Positions 35,910-51,700 are shown, numbered from the stretch's first letter. The stretch: 64,000 bases of DNA from Nymphaea colorata (GCF_008831285.2 NC_045146.1:20701149-20765148); one strand, 5' to 3'. Notes: generated by a model not told the origin, from the letters alone. Numbers and translations: made by a program.

Positions 35910-38900
35910 TGCTCGCTTATAGACATCTTACGTTACCTTTGAAAGAGCAATCAACTGTTTTACTACGATGCAATCAGAATGCTGCAAAACCTTAAGAAGT
36001 CTCTTTGGTTTCGTTTGCAAGAGATTAATCGAAGCTCCTCAATATTTGACAGTGGGTTTGGGACAGGGGCCAAGGCATCATTTCTGTATTGATATTTTTG
36101 AGCAGTTTGTCTCATTTATATATTAATGTTTCTTAAAAATTTAAAACTTTTTGGCTGTGCCCTGAGAAATTGTTGGTCGTATCCCAGTAAAAAAAAAAAA
36201 AAAAAAAAAGTGCTGAATATCAGATAAAGAGATAGCTGCGGAAATAAATTATTGAGCTGATCCCGATAGTCAAGATGGACGATGACAAGATAGCTGAGAA
36301 TGACGATGCCCTGTGAGTGCCACAGGGTGGCATTATTCATTCTTTTGACACTGTGAGAAAGAATTCTCTCTGGTAAACAAAGAATTTGAAGTTGATGGAC
36401 ATGCATTTCGATCCATGGTGATGACATTCTGACGTCAGTGCTGGCTAGGAATGTTTTTTATTTCAATTTTAACCTACAATGCCCTAGAACCTTGTTCATC
36501 TACACGTGCATGTATCTACCCATGCACACACATACATAAACGATCCAATTTTTTCTTAAAAAAAAAAAAAAACTTTTGCACGCAAAAACTCTTCTTTCTA
36601 AGCTGCTTTAACTTGAAAGACTCATGGCTTAAACCCCCTAAGCTACTAAATGTCATTCTCTCTTCCTCCGGTTCTACATTATGTCAACTTTTCAAATAGT
36701 TATAGGCTTTGAAATTTAAACTGCCTATCAGCCACTGAACCAACCAATTGGGTATCGGCCACTAATTAAGTTTATGATCAATTGCAATCAAGCAAAGTTT
36801 TATAACTCAACTCGCATACTGCCAAACAATGGAGTAAGAAGCATGGATTGGCCCTTGGGAGAAGCATCGCACCGTCCACAAGGACGCCGGATTCAGTGTA
36901 TAGAATCAAAGTGGAATGATGAAGGGGAGTCGGGGCAGGTGAATGCCATCGCGCACAGGAAAATGGTGCTGAATTGTCGTGATGGCGATGCCTTGGACGC
37001 TTATATCAATGTAACTGGGGATTTCATTTCCCCGTAAGTCATGCAAAAATTTCCTGCTAAAATTGTGATATGACGCGATAAATTTGCCACCGGTCACATG
37101 CCAACATGGAGAGAATCAAGCATGTCTTGAATGTGATCTTTGTTGCACTTTATGACGCAGCTCTTGCGGTCAATTAGGTACCCAATGAATGGTAAAAGTG
37201 ATTGCCTGATTGTGGATTTAGTTTTTGACGTTTTAGATTTTTCCGGATTCATCGAATATGATCAAATCTTGATTTCCCATCTATTTGTTGATGGCAAGGC
37301 AGAACTTTTAGGCCTCTGGAGAACTCCAGAGAATTTAGAACCTTAATTTGAAAGCCCATAGACACTTGAAGGATGGGAGGATGAGCTCTTTGGAATTGTT
37401 TGAAAGTTTATGGTTTGTAAAAAAAAATTATTTAGCCACCTTAAAACATTTGAAGAATTTGGTTTAGCCAATCATAAAAGTCTTGCAAAATATTTCGGTC
37501 GCTATGGAAGGGTTTATGATTCAGAATTCGATTTCTAGAGTCTGTTTCGTCCGTTTTTGTCGGTGCTGCAAAGAAATTCAACTGTTTCGTCCCATCGAAA
37601 TGGATGCAAACGTCGAAGATTAAATGTACATGCATATTGTCGGCATGTCCCGAGTTCAGTGTTCTCAAGTGTGTGACGGTAAGAATCAGAACGCTGGAGA
37701 ACGGACAAATTAAGTGCCTCGAAAAATGTTGGTGTAATTCTTCAAATTATGCTCGTCACTCGATAGGGAGGACGTTTGTTATGCCCGTTTGGAGAATAGC
37801 AGCACAGGGTATCCTATTCTGCCGGTTACAGGAACAATCATGAGTCAAATTTACGTTTATCTTTTGTCTCTTGTCATAGTTGAGAGGTTGACTAACGGCG
37901 AATTAATGTACTTCAGTCCTCACTTCCTTTCACATTCTGTCGAGAGGATGGCTAATGATCTTTGCCTCTCACTCCATTCTCTATCAGTTCCAATATGCTT
38001 CTGTTTTCGTTATTTCTGCATGACGTCCCCTCTCTTTTTTCTTCTCTTTTTTTCTTTATATATATACATGTATGTATATGCACATGTGCATGATGATTCT
38101 ATTATCCATATTCACTCAATTATCTAACCAAAGTTATTCATTTGAAACAGATGAAGAAAAACAAAGAAAAAAATGTGTAAACTAATACTAAATCAAAAAA
38201 AAAAATGTTACTCACCTTTTTTCTTTTTGTTTTTCTTATAATCATCCATCATGTTCAAATAGATTATTTTGGTTAGATGATTGAGTGACTCTAAAAAGAT
38301 AAAGCCACCAATCAATTTTCATATATACATATATAGCAGATGCAAGGATACGAAGTGGAGTTGTGAACTAATACACTCTTTTCACGATTCTCTACGTTTC
38401 ACCATTCAGCAGAAGACGTAACTAGAGCAGTAGCTTTCACAGCAAAGGGGCAGGTCTCGAATGCACCATGCGCTCCCGCTGGAACTCAAATTTTGACTCA
38501 TTCTTCATAAGATATAGAAAGTCGGAGGTTTTGACTAAATGAATATAGCATATAAAACTTACAAAAAATTTCAGGTGAAAACGTGGAAATGATATGGTGA
38601 TCCCCTTAGGTTCTCCAGAAAAAATCCTAGGTCCGCCCTTTAACAATGTCCCTAGAATACATGTCAATCGACTCTTGAGGATTTGCTTCTATTTTTCTTC
38701 TTTCTTTGAGAATTAAGTTAACACTCGAACCTTTTTTTATTAGCATATTAAGGCTTTTTTGCACACTAGCATATTAAGGTTTTTATGCATTGAGATCACT
38801 TCCGCAGAAGTTAGTTTAGGTTCGCAAAAATGAGCTCCAAAAAGAGCTCACAAGTCACAACGTTGGAGGAGGTAACCGATGATTTCCCATTATTATGTAG

Positions 38901-41900
38901 AACAATTCTTCACTTGGTAAGGCAGCCTTGCAACTTTACGCCTTGAGCAGGTCACGATGATAAACTTTTGTTGTAAAATATTAGATGGTAGAAACATAAG
39001 ACCATGTAACGGGCAGACACAGAAAGTTTCCGCAATGATTTTGCGAATAAAGGGCCAAACTCCGGCCATTGTCCGCCTAGCCAGCTTGCCCATCTAAAAT
39101 AAATAAGCAAAAGTAAGAGGCCAAACCAACAAACCAATCGGCATTACAGATAAGATGTGCAGGCGGCATCCGCAAGTAAGGTTTTCCTCATATGACAGAG
39201 GCAACTCGTGGACGTCCACAAGTCGACAGAAACTTCACAAGTTCATGATCTCATCGTAGATCGGTACCCCTTGCCATGAGGTTGATGACGGCTAACTATC
39301 TTTCTCTGGTGGGAAAGGCACCATGACATGGACGGTTGAGGCAGCTTATACTTGAAGGATCATCATTATTGAGACAAATGTGCACGCGACACCGGTAAGC
39401 TTGCTGGTATCGTAACATCGTTTCGTTTCTGCTGTGGCACGAAATTTGGTGGGCTCTGCAACTTCTCCACCGTTACAAATGAAAGGGAACCAAACCCAAG
39501 TTGGGGAGGACAAACTTGGATGGGGATATGCAACTCTAATGTTTTGTCACCCGAGATGTGTAAGTGGTGTCTTGCAACTGAAGTTGTTGTCTTTTGTGGA
39601 TTGTGAAGTGGACCAGGCCCCCTACCTGACACTGGCATGGCTCACATGGGTCTGCTAGTGGTAAGGCCCGAAACTAACTCCATCACCAATCGAGAAATTT
39701 TTGGTATTTTTGCAACTCAAATCTTCATCGAAACCGACGACAAAGTGACTCCAACTTGGTTTGCCTAATAAAGGATCTCCCCAATGAGAACATTCATATC
39801 CCCATCTTTCATTAGTTTGTAGGGACTGGAAAAAATGTTAAATGCTGTTACAGTTCCACTGAATTTCCCAAAATGGTTTTAAGAATTAAGAATCGCCATA
39901 TTGCAAGAGGCAGTTCAAGATCTTAAAAGCTGTGGAGCATGTAACACTTAATAATCCTCGCGACTTATGCTTTGAGCACTTAATGACGAGAACAGCTTTT
40001 GGCCTCCAACTTTCACTTTGTCTTGATACACGCTCAAATCCAAGGAAGGTATTTGCTTAGACAAATCGTACTCATAACGAATATAATTGGTCCTTAATAT
40101 GCTTTTCTTCTTCTGGGGAAAAAAGGACAGAAAACAAGATAGACATTGATACACCAAAAAAAATTCTACGTAAAAGTCCTCGAATTTCCAAGGTCAATCA
40201 CGATCCAAAGACGACTTGAAAAGATGAGCCAACGACCATCTGAAAATTAAATACGAAATGTAAAAAAAAAAAAAACACCAACAAAAAATAAAAGCCCGAG
40301 TGAAAACCTTGGCTAGCCCAGGATCGTTATAAGCCCCTCAAACTTGGCAAACTTTTTCTCCACAAAAAGAAGAAAAACCCACGAGCAAGTTGGAGGGGTT
40401 TGAGAGTGAATGTAAATTCAATTTCAAAGTAACACAAAAAGTACAAAGACGCCAAGTAGGAACTGGGCATCTAGCACATACATAATCATCTCACAAATTT
40501 CTACCCCACCTTTTAGCCCTCACCGTGCATAAACTCGCCACCGATTAAATGCGAGAGATGGATAGATCGTTCTAAGTTTCTAACTGGTTTTATAAGATAG
40601 CTTGCTGTTTGCATTAAGAAGAGATCAAAATGCAGATTTTGGAATTTGCGGAACATTTACAATTTTGGGAAACCTAATTGAGATCTATAAACAAAATCAC
40701 TACCACATGTCATCATTCATCAACACAAAATTTAAGTTTCTGCAACTTGCAGAGTGTAACAAATTCACCTGTAGACAGAATATACAATTGTCACCAAAAG
40801 TGAGGGTTGGTTACAAGCATGGGCCCAGGATGCCCCTTATATCTCTACTTATGAACAAGAACGGCAATCTATATTTAAATAGAGTTTGTTGCGGGTAAGG
40901 GCCCAACCGAGACCCATAACAAAAAGCAACTATGAATATCTACATGCTCCATTGACCACCAAAATGCAAGCAACTACAATAAGAATGTGATCCCGTTGGA
41001 CAACTTGCGCAGACCACTCATTTATTGTCTTCCATTATATGTGAAAAAAGGCAGGCATTGATTTCACCTGTTGATTTTGTATTTCAGAGCAAAGCATGAT
41101 ATGCAGTAGAAGTCACTGTTAAGGTGATTAAGATACGTCTCCATAGGGAACTGATGGAGAAAAGTATTCCATAAAGCCAAACCCGAGTAGTAAGGGCATG
41201 ATTCTTGTAGATGATCATGATCACTCTTGATTGCACACCTAATGTATATTTTCAGTTCTCAAGCATATTGATGATGGAACATTTACTGGCATAGGAATGG
41301 GATGCTGATTCATGTGAAGGCCCTGGATGGCACAGCATACTTTCACAGCAACCGTTCATTTCACCACAATCTTCCCTCCTTTGGGCCATTTGAAACATTC
41401 ACCACTCAGCCCTCATTTATAGCACAATCAGGAAGCCTATCTTTCTGCTATGCTCACCATTGTAACACACATCAACAGGCATCATTCAGGGATTAGACGC
41501 TCATTGGATCAAGTAATTTGATCAGCACTCAACTCTTCAAGAATCTTGTCTTGCAAAGCCCATACCTCTTCTTTTGACACATAGAATAAAAGGAGCTCCT
41601 TTCATAACTCGGTGTTACATTACCAACGAGTGGTGCTGATATTTTTTCTTTTTGTTTTTGAGAGGGCAGGGGGGGTTTGATGGTAATTAGTTTAGTTTGG
41701 TTGCACCCTACATGACCCATCTTCACCCATACTCCCAAGTCCCAGCATTATGAAGCCGACCTTTTGACCATATCTTGCTTGACTAGCCAACAGCAAGCTG
41801 CACAGGGTGCATGAAGGTCCCCACCATCACAGTCCATATGGGCCTCTTCCAAAGCTCCAATTCCATCAAAAGCTGTTCTATTTATGGAATCTACCAATTT

Positions 41901-42712
41901 TTCTTACCAAGTAAATCCTTTTCTCTCTGCTAGAAGCCCTCTAACCATAACCACATTTGACAAGATCGCTTGCTGCCATAAAACCAGTAAGAGATAGTCA
42001 ATCACCTAAGACCTAAAGCCAACTCTTTTCAGCTAACATACCTGATGGGTAGTGGAGATTGGAGAATACTAAGAAATGTGATCTCAGTTGTTCCTGAATC
42101 AAAAGCATTGAATATCATATAGTTTTCAGCTGTCACCGACTCCTTCAGCTGCATCTGCATTCCTGTCATGTAGCTGCTCAAGAATTCTAAAAAGAATTTT
42201 CAGCAATAATCCTTCTTACATGAAACTTGAACATTCCCAGTTGGAATCATGGGATGATGAAAACTGCCAGCCACAGAAGTATCACAAAATGAAACTTCAC
42301 ACTCAAGCCATTGTTCACTTAAGTTCTGAATTTTCCAAGCAAGCATGTAGGGGTTCTAAACTGTTTTCCAGATTTATACAAGTAACCATCAAAACTGAAG
42401 CCTTAATATGGCTTGATTTCTCTAGCAGAATAAAAAGAACCAATTTGCTTAGGCCAGATGACATTGTCCAAATGTATTCCCACAGAGAGAAGCATCCCCC
42501 TACTTGTCCAGGATTATTCATGATCACTTAGATGGCAGAATATTTGATGAACGATGTTGTTCTCACAATAAGATAACTACACCTATTAAGTGAGAAGAAC
42601 CAAGAGCTTCAGTGAAGACACTGACATCGGCACTCTTGCACACCATAGCTTGAAGACATTGAATCGGATCCAAACATAAATCAACTTAATCGAGCTCAGT
42701 GCCAAGACACAC
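35910..42712. other. Gene-free spacer downstream of the TFIIIC-like gene
   Basis: No exon is supported. There are A runs at about 36190-36209 and 36560-36572. At about 38440-38650, reverse-strand sequence of the type GGGCGGACCTAGGATTTTTTC resembles the common GGGGCGGACC ends of hAT-related plant repeats, without a clear target duplication. The 3'UTR of the minus-strand gene should lie just below 42713. Confidence 0.45.
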
Positions 42713-45700
42713 TTAAACTAAGCATGTAGAAAGAAGGAATTCTGGCTGTAATCTCTGCAGAAGTATCCCACAAAAAGGACAGCAAGGTATTGAATATGTC
42801 TGCAGAAAGGTTGACTCTGTCATACGACCAAAATATTGTGATGAATGTACCATAAACAGCGTACTTGGTGCGAGTTTGTAGACATATCTTTGGCAGCACA
42901 TGCAAAACCATGACGGGCTAGCATCACAAACCTGCATGGAAGCTGCACATCGCAGAAGTTTGTGCTTTTCTCCACCTACATAGTTGCATCCAGTACCATC
43001 ACAATACGCCACCTCTGGAGATTCAAATGGTACTAGTGAAGGACAAAAGCTACACCATTCTTCTGGAACATATTCACATACAGAAAAAAGCCTGCGAAAG
43101 GAGAATAAAATCAATATTTCAAGGTTTTAAACAAGAAACCTTTGGCACTGTGCTAGATATGCAGCATTGGTGGACTCCAAAATACTAAAAAATAGAAGAA
43201 ACACAATGAAATGGTGGAAGAGATCATCATTCTTAGAAAGATGTCCCAATAACAATGTCTAGACAAGAAACCCTACTATCACAAGACTAGACAATCCTGT
43301 ACTTCTGATATAAGACATAACAAGAAATGGATTAAGCTAAACTAGGACATTGTCAAAGCAAAATATATGAAAGTGAAAACATTGTTAATGCAAGTAAAAG
43401 AATCACAATTCAATCAGGACTGAGGATAAACGGCCAAATTAATTACCTTTTCTGAATCTTATCAACCTCCAATTTGAGGAGTTTAAGGTCATCAGGGATC
43501 AAGTTATTGTTCATAACTACCCACTGCTGCATTTGTGCAACTCCTGTTGGAAACCAACATGGCCTATCTAGAGGAAGTGCGCTGGCAGTACCAGAAGCAA
43601 GGTATAGTACAGCGGAAAAAGTTAAACCAACAAGCCGCCTCTGTAATTCAGCTTCACTATGTAGAAGTAGGTTCGACCACAGTTTAACTGCCTCAACGTC
43701 AACAGACTGCAGTTCATGTTTACTGCTGTATGCCACACTCTTCATTTCAGGCAGCACCAGTCGTCTACAGACAATATTGATCATGTGCATGTGCCTGGAA
43801 TCAATTATGTGTAGCAAATTAGGTGCGGAAGACAACATTGATTCAAGAGAAACCAAGGAATCTGGGTCAGGCCACCAGCTTAAGAACCAGTTATAAAGAA
43901 TAGTCTCAACATAATTTGGTGAAACTTGATTAAAAGCTAGGAGTGCTTCCATTATATCCCAAAGGATAAGAGGCTTTGCTGGACAAGCATACTGCTCAAG
44001 GGTCCACAAGATGCTGGATTGCCAGCAAACCAGGTCCTTGTCAGAGAAACCAGGAACAGCATCAACATATTCATCAGGCAGATTGTCCAGAGAAACACTG
44101 ATCATACCACCAGTCCAGATCAATTCCACAGCCGCTCTCTGGGCCCTGCAGAGATTTTGAAAGAGTTATAAAAGGTTCCTTGAAGCAAGCATAGTAAAAA
44201 CGGTACACCTATGTCAGATATATTGTGTGTGCGCATGTCTGCATGCCAACAAATTATCTTCCCTGAATTACCTTGATTCATACATAGGATCAACAAGGGC
44301 AGTGTCAACACTGTGAACCTGGCAATATAATGTTCAATCAGGTGACAATTAATTATTTTATACATAGAAACAACATGGATCAGCATATATTTTTGGTAAG
44401 GCAGAAAAGTGGCAGAATCACAAAGGAGGTAAGCAGATTAACACAAGGCATAAAATAGGACAACCTCAATTGCACATACCAGTACCTATTTCTAGTCAAG
44501 TTTTATTAAATAAAGTCAACGGTTGTCTATATACCCGAAGAAAATTTTTCAAAAACTTTTGAGGCTTTTCTCAGATCTGGATAGGGTGCGTACTTGCACA
44601 TATATGCACTTTTCTAGTTGAATTTAAATGGTCTCTACTGAAAAAGGGACCACAAGGTCGGACACAGACAAAACTGAGCCTATACTGACTAAGTCAAAGC
44701 TAGTGGGCTAAGTCTGGCTGAACTCATCTAAAAGGAGAAAAGAGGAGAAAATCCCTTCCCTTTCTTCGGATCAGAAGTAGTATCATGAAAAATTTTCATG
44801 AGGTCTTTCTTTACAAATTTGACCAGCACCCCATACACCTACTCGGTCAAGATTATCTCAAGCACATGGGCAGCCTATGTCACATGGGTACTTTGTTTGA
44901 GTGAGGTGCCCGTGTCGATACAGGTACAAGTACGGGTACACCCTTGGACACGGCCCGGATATGGTCAAACAAGTGTCGCGTGTGGTCAATGCATCCATGG
45001 CCGTATCCGTCCCTTTTTTTACTCTATCAAAGTGGACCAAGTCCATTTTTGTCCACTAATTAGATTTCTTTTAAACCATCATGTTTATACAATGGAAATG
45101 AAGAGCCCTTGTAGATACCAAAGGGCTGTTCATGTTCCCTATGGTCTAACTCCACATATTCAGCAGGATTTTCCGGCCAGACTCTATGGAAACCAGCAAT
45201 TTTCCGGCGACTTAATCTTCTCTAATAGAACTTTCTATATTGTTTTGGTTGCTTAAAATCTTTTTTTTGTCTACACACACACACACATATATACATATAT
45301 ATACATGTGTGCGTGTATAGCCATGCCCCTGTACTTTGAAAGTGCTTTGCAGTTTGCACCCATACCCACACCTATGTGACATAGTGGGCAGCACTCATGA
45401 CGCAACCAACCAGAGACATTTTGCCACTTTTCATGTCAGGTGGAGCACTTGCACCTGCACCTTGGCATGTTAACCTTGATATGATTTCTATTAGGACCAT
45501 CTGTATATCATGAACAACTATACAAGTCTTAAAAATATCCACAGAAGAAAAACCAATAAAAAGTACCAAAAGAAGACTCAAAACCTAACAAAGACAACGA
45601 GTCCCAGTAGACTGGAGCTTGCTTCAAGGCCACTTGAAAGAACATGAATGGCTCGATAATGAAAGGTAACTATCCATCTCAATCTATTGTTGCTCCAAGA

Positions 45701-48700
45701 TATCAGTTTCTCATCTTTGGAAATTGTCAAAACCCTCGGGGGATTTGGACAGACATCAATAACCCAATGAAGACGTCAATAACCCAATGAAGTAATAATC
45801 AGACATACTTTCTGTATGAAGGTTTATTCAAATATTTATCACTTCATACATTTGTTATTCAGGTAAGGTGTTTCTCCGATTCTTCTAATTTTGTGTATCA
45901 TATTTCTTTAATTAACATATCAACATAATCAGGGTGTTTCAACCTATCATTCTTTAAGAGAAGGTGTATGTATGTATTATAGGCAAAAGAAACATCAATT
46001 TAAAGGTTCAGTATTGATTCACAAATAGCCCAAAGTAATAATTGACTTCTTATCAGAATAATTGACTGCTTACCACACCAAGAACCAAGTTTCCAGGGGA
46101 TAATGCCAGACCGTAACAGGAATCAAATATATGCCGTGGTATCTGTAAGAGAACATCTTTAAAACATTTCCCAAATCAAAATTCAGAAAATAAAATTAAG
46201 AAATAGCATACCAGAAGTAATAGTACCTCACTAGACGTCCTCTTACTATCATAAGCAAGACTAGGAGAGTTTAGAGGGAAGTGAACCAGACAAAGAGTGT
46301 CAGCTTGCAATATCCAGCAATGAACGGAGTTGTCCTACAAATATCAATAGATGACAAACTGAAGTTTGGTTCTTCTTTTTCCCACAAACCATGAATATGT
46401 GCAGGAGCCAAATTGTCTTATGCAAGGAAAGAAAATTCAGCAAAGGAATAACAAAATGCAGCATCCAGGTCCAAGATCAGAAATGATGCTCATTCACAAA
46501 CTATACTTGATGATAATCCACAAAGAAAGCTCACTTTAGCATACGATTTCTAGAAAAGAAAATGTCCATAGGGCTGCCTTAAGTTTTATGACAACTGCCC
46601 CCACCCCAACTGGAGATTTTCTGGCTCCGCCTCTCATTGCAATATTATCTAGGACCAGCAGTCCAGCACAAACCACAGAATGATAACAATACAAGCATTG
46701 CACTAGTACAAAGATGCTACCAGCAAATAAAATATACCTGACTGCAGCTGTACAAGCAATGACCATCAAAAGCCCAAGCAACGCCAGTGACCTAAATAGA
46801 GTGGCATGTTTAGACAAAATATCTTAGGACATGGTAACACAGATACAGGTAACTTACCACTTGATCATGCGCATTAAATTGCCTATTAAATTTAATTTCA
46901 CCACTTGATATATCACAGCTCAACACCTCTAATAAGCCAGATCCTTTTCCCACTGCCAAAAGAATTTCGTTGGGAGACTTTGAAGGTGCAACACATGAAA
47001 GCACAGAGACAGGGCCAGCTGCAACTATCACCTGTAGACATTAAACCAAATAGACAGAAAATATTTCAATCAAAAATACAGAATACTAGATTTCTTTGTC
47101 CATATCCAGAACTACAGAATAATATATCATATTACGCAACACCTAGAAACAGTTATACCTCTCTCAAAAGACAAACACAATCATCATTCACTTCCTTAGG
47201 TGTGACCATTCCTTCAATATCTCCTAGCCATAACTTCACACTGCAGATGCATAAAGCAATGCATTTGGTTGTTGAAAGATAAAAATGTGTTAATTGCAGG
47301 AGACACATGGATTCACATGAAAGAGATTATCTACGCCTTACATGAAAACCATGTAAAACAGTAACATGTTTGAAGAAACACAGACATGGAAAGAAACTTC
47401 AAGCTGCAACAAGAAGAATTTCCAAGGTTTTTAGATAAACTAACTGCTAAAGTGATTGTTCACTAGGAATGACTTGCCCTAGTAAAAACAGTGTGCACAA
47501 AAAGCTTAGTACTTAGTAGTCAAAGCACCTATGCAGGAGATGACTGACAAGGCACACGTAGGCACTGGGTCCAGTGTCAATCACCTAAGCAAAAACCTAG
47601 GTGGCCCTGTCAAGGTGCATCGCCTAGGTTGCCTAGTTCTGCCTATCAGGTGTCTCGGGCTGGGCTGACTAGGTGCCCCCAGTTAGGCCTGAGAAATTAA
47701 ATAGGAAAATATGGAAAAGGTGAAACCCCTTCCTCCATCTATCTCTCTCTCACCTTTGTCATTCATAATATAACTTTACAACTTCGAATGGAAATGATAA
47801 TTTCTGCATCCTTTTTGTTGAAACACTACAAATTTAAAAAACTGTTACAATTCAGAGGAAATTTGATATGTTTGAGTCTGTCTGTGCTATGTCAGTGTGA
47901 ATCTGCCACTGACTAATAATTATTTAGTTTCGATTGTCTATGTGTACATTGAACGGTCTTTTTTGTTACTCTTACCATTAGACTTCAATCTTTCACAGTG
48001 ATTGGAAGAAATGAATCTGTAAGGGGTAAGCTGATATTGTCAAGTAGATGAGTTTAAAGGAACTATAACATGTTCTTTTATCATCGGCACACACATAGAG
48101 ATCTTAGAACATTCAAGTTGCATGTGATTTGTGAACAAGATTATGATCACTTGTATTTCGTGCCTCCATGTCCTATTTCACAATATTCATCTAGTAAGTG
48201 TGAACTTGTCCTGCAAGAAATCTAATATTAAATTTTCTAACCCCCTTAGCACTTTTGACTGCCAATATTAAAAAAAAAAAAAAACCAACAATTGAACTGG
48301 GCAACAACTTTTGGTTTTTGAGGAACAAACTCACCACCCATCACAGCTCCCAGTAGCTAAGAGAAACTTTGGTGCAGACTCTAGAACAACCCAGCTTATT
48401 GCAGTAACCCAAGAAGTGTGAGCTTGGAGGATCCCAACAAGCGTCGCATCAACAGAGACTGGGCACTGATCAACAGTGTAAGAGTTTGGTTCATTGAATC
48501 TCCAAAAGGAAATTTTTCCACATTTCCCACCAACTGCAAGTAAAGCACATGTCTTGGAGAAGCCACTTATAGCAACAGCACCCAGATTAGTTGACAAATG
48601 CAGCATAGGCGACCATGAAACAACAAGTGACGATAACAGGTTGCTACGAAAGACGTACTCCTCTGCAGATAAGGAAGTTGGAAATGCATTTTCTTCATGT

Positions 48701-51700
48701 CTCTTCCTTGAACTTTCCTTGCGCTTATCTTGATTTATGTTCCTTCCCGTGCCAGTGGCACATTTGACATCAGGAACCTGTAAAAAAAATTATCACTATT
48801 TTCTCTATATATTACAAATTGATGAATCATCCCATGGATTTTCATTCTAATAAGGTCAAAATAGAAACTTTGAGAGCTTACAGAAAACTACTAATGTTTA
48901 CTGATTGGAATGTCCAACTGGTAGCTGAACTATCTTCAATTCAGCATTATTGGGCTTGAAACAACATTTTAGAGGTAACGAAAAATAAATACTCACATTA
49001 TTTCACTATAATAAAAATATAGATGCACTTATAAAGGCACAGTGGCTTACATCATGCAAACTTGTTGTCATCTTCCTCAGCTTCACCACAGTAATTTGCC
49101 ATGAGTTCTCATCAGGAATCCATATAGGCATGAGGCGAACATTTTCAGGACTTAAAATAAAGCGGCCATAATCACCTGCAAGACAATCATTACTGTCTAA
49201 TCAACCTACCAAAGAGTGATAAAACATGCTAAGAAAGATGAATGGTGCATCAGCATGCATTTGATAGAGAACAAAAGAGTACAAGCACCACTAAGTAATG
49301 TGGTATCATTCAGTTGAGAAGAAAATTAAAGCAACATGAGACTGAACCACAGAACATCACTAGTAGAATTGAAAACTTTACCATGTAAATCTATTAACAG
49401 CTGAGCATCACTAGTTCCCAAAAATGCACCTTCTATCCATCTGCACATGCATGAAAGAACGAACTAATTACATCTGAACCTGTAAAAGAGAAACTCTATG
49501 CCTTCTTAGCAGTAAGGCCAAACATGGATTATCATATAAGATGCCAACAGTATATGAAAGTTCAATATTATGGGGTATCTATTTCAAGGAATAACTCTTT
49601 TCATACTGAACCTTAAATATTCAGCATTGCAAGTGCCATATCCATTTTTATACTTGTAAGCTCGCAGATATAATTAATTCAACAGGATAAATAGATATAT
49701 GTCATACAACAGTATAATGCCTACACATGAATATACTTATGTAAGCATGTAAGGGGATGCAGTAGCATTTCCTTTAGGCTAGGACTGGTTTTAGGTTCCA
49801 GTGAAAACCATGACTGTTCATACATTTTATCACAAATTATCCTGCCAACGTACTTATTTCTTATTTGGTACTTGCTTTGGATTGGATCAAATTAAGGAAA
49901 AAGCTACAATATTTTGTTATCAAGTTTCAGTGTTACCTGAATGACAGAACAGAATTCCTAATACATGTTTTACATTGATTAAACCATAATTTAGGTTGAC
50001 AACAAATAGTGGCATCTATGCGCCTCTTGGAGCCTATAAGAGGCAAAACTAAAAGGATCCTGAGTAAGGCAGGATCAAACATTATAGTGAAGACTATCTA
50101 GCGATTCTAGCCTACAGCTCGTGCAAGGCAATCTTGATCAGCTAAGGATCCTTGTTCCTTGAGAAAAGGTGCCTATTGGAAAGACGATATGCAACTTTGA
50201 TAGAAAAACATGTTAAGTCCACTGCAAGTCTGCAACATTGGTAGGTGGATCAACAAATTATGTTTTTCGCATATAAAAAGAAACCAGCAAAGATGGAAAA
50301 TAACAAAGAGAAGTGACTACAAAGGAAAAAGGAGCAAATAAATAAACTTCTTTCAAGCAAAGCAAAGGAAAATCACCTGTTATCAACCCAAGCTTCCACA
50401 AGTTGCCCTTTCACAAGGACCTCCATCACCTCTTTGCTATGTTCTACCAAATATATTTCATTTGGCAGCCTGCCTAAATCAAGTGTTGGGCGCATGTTAA
50501 AAGATGAAGCAGCCTCTTTTCCTTTATCAGGTCCAAATTTCAATGAAAACCACCCATCATGTTGCTCTGAATATTAACCTCCAACCGTCAATGATAACAT
50601 ATGCTACAATCAAAATATATATCATGGTAACCTTGAAATGAAAAGCTTTACCACCTTCAATAGCTTCAGCAAAGTGGACAAATGCTTTTCCCTCACTAAT
50701 GCGCACAATTTTTCCATTAATCCAGAACCTTTGAGAAGACTCATGTTTAAGAACCTATGAAACAAAATAAAACTAATTCAAGAGGAACCACCCCGAGAAA
50801 CAATAAGTTCAGCATTCTAGATTATGCACGTATTGCAACATATATATACCTCAACTGAGGTGCCTTCAGAGAACATGCATGGAATCAGTGCCAGCTCTGT
50901 GGAGATAGTGGTAGAATTTTCTGAAGGTTGCACACAGTTCTCTGCGTTGTTGGCATCGCCATCATCATCATCATCGTCACTGTCATCATCATCATCATCC
51001 TCGTCGCTGTTGTCATCATGATTCTCATCCATACGATTTTTTGAGTCCCTAGAAACACGTCTGAGGTCCTCTCTGTACCAAAAGTTAATCAGTGAGTATG
51101 GTACCTAGTCTAAGCAATCATGTTGAAGGGCTAAAAAAGCTAAGAAGGTGTATTAGATAGTCTCTAATACTGGCAGAACAATCAAATAGATGTAGAAATA
51201 AAACCTACAGGTGCAAAGTTTGGCCACTTCTAACAAATCAATTAATAGACCACCTCAAATCATAATTTTTTAAGTATATAAAAGTGCTAATGTAATGCTT
51301 TTCCTCATCTCAGGTTACTGGAATCGCATGGATGACTTTGCAAAGTTGCAAAGAATTTAATAGAAAAGAACTTTCAAGAAAAGTAGTCCTTGTAGTGGAT
51401 TCTCTCATCTTTTTATCATTAACTCAACAAAGCCTATTTTTCTTCTCACATTAAAAACACTCTAGAAGCCATTTTTCAATGCTGGGTCAGTTCTATGCTA
51501 GAAGCTTTCAGACTTTATCACTTACCTGGGACAAATATTCATGCATTCAGAAGTAAAATTTTGGCAATACACTGTAGCTTTAGTCATTGGGTCGAAGGTT
51601 ATGAGCCTATCTATGCAGTTCTACAAATTCAACCACACTTTGGACTTGCAACTTTTTCCGATTTTAGTTACTGATGGATCAACATATTGCTTAACAAATC

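Noticed and set aside
38430-38660. hAT-related repeat with GGGGCAG and GGGCGGA ends
   Set aside because: The ends look familiar, but the flanking octamers do not match, so no element was called.
43474-43896. 140-codon plus-strand frame
   Set aside because: It is antisense to the large exon 19 of the TFIIIC-like gene, whose coding frame is supported by homology and phase.
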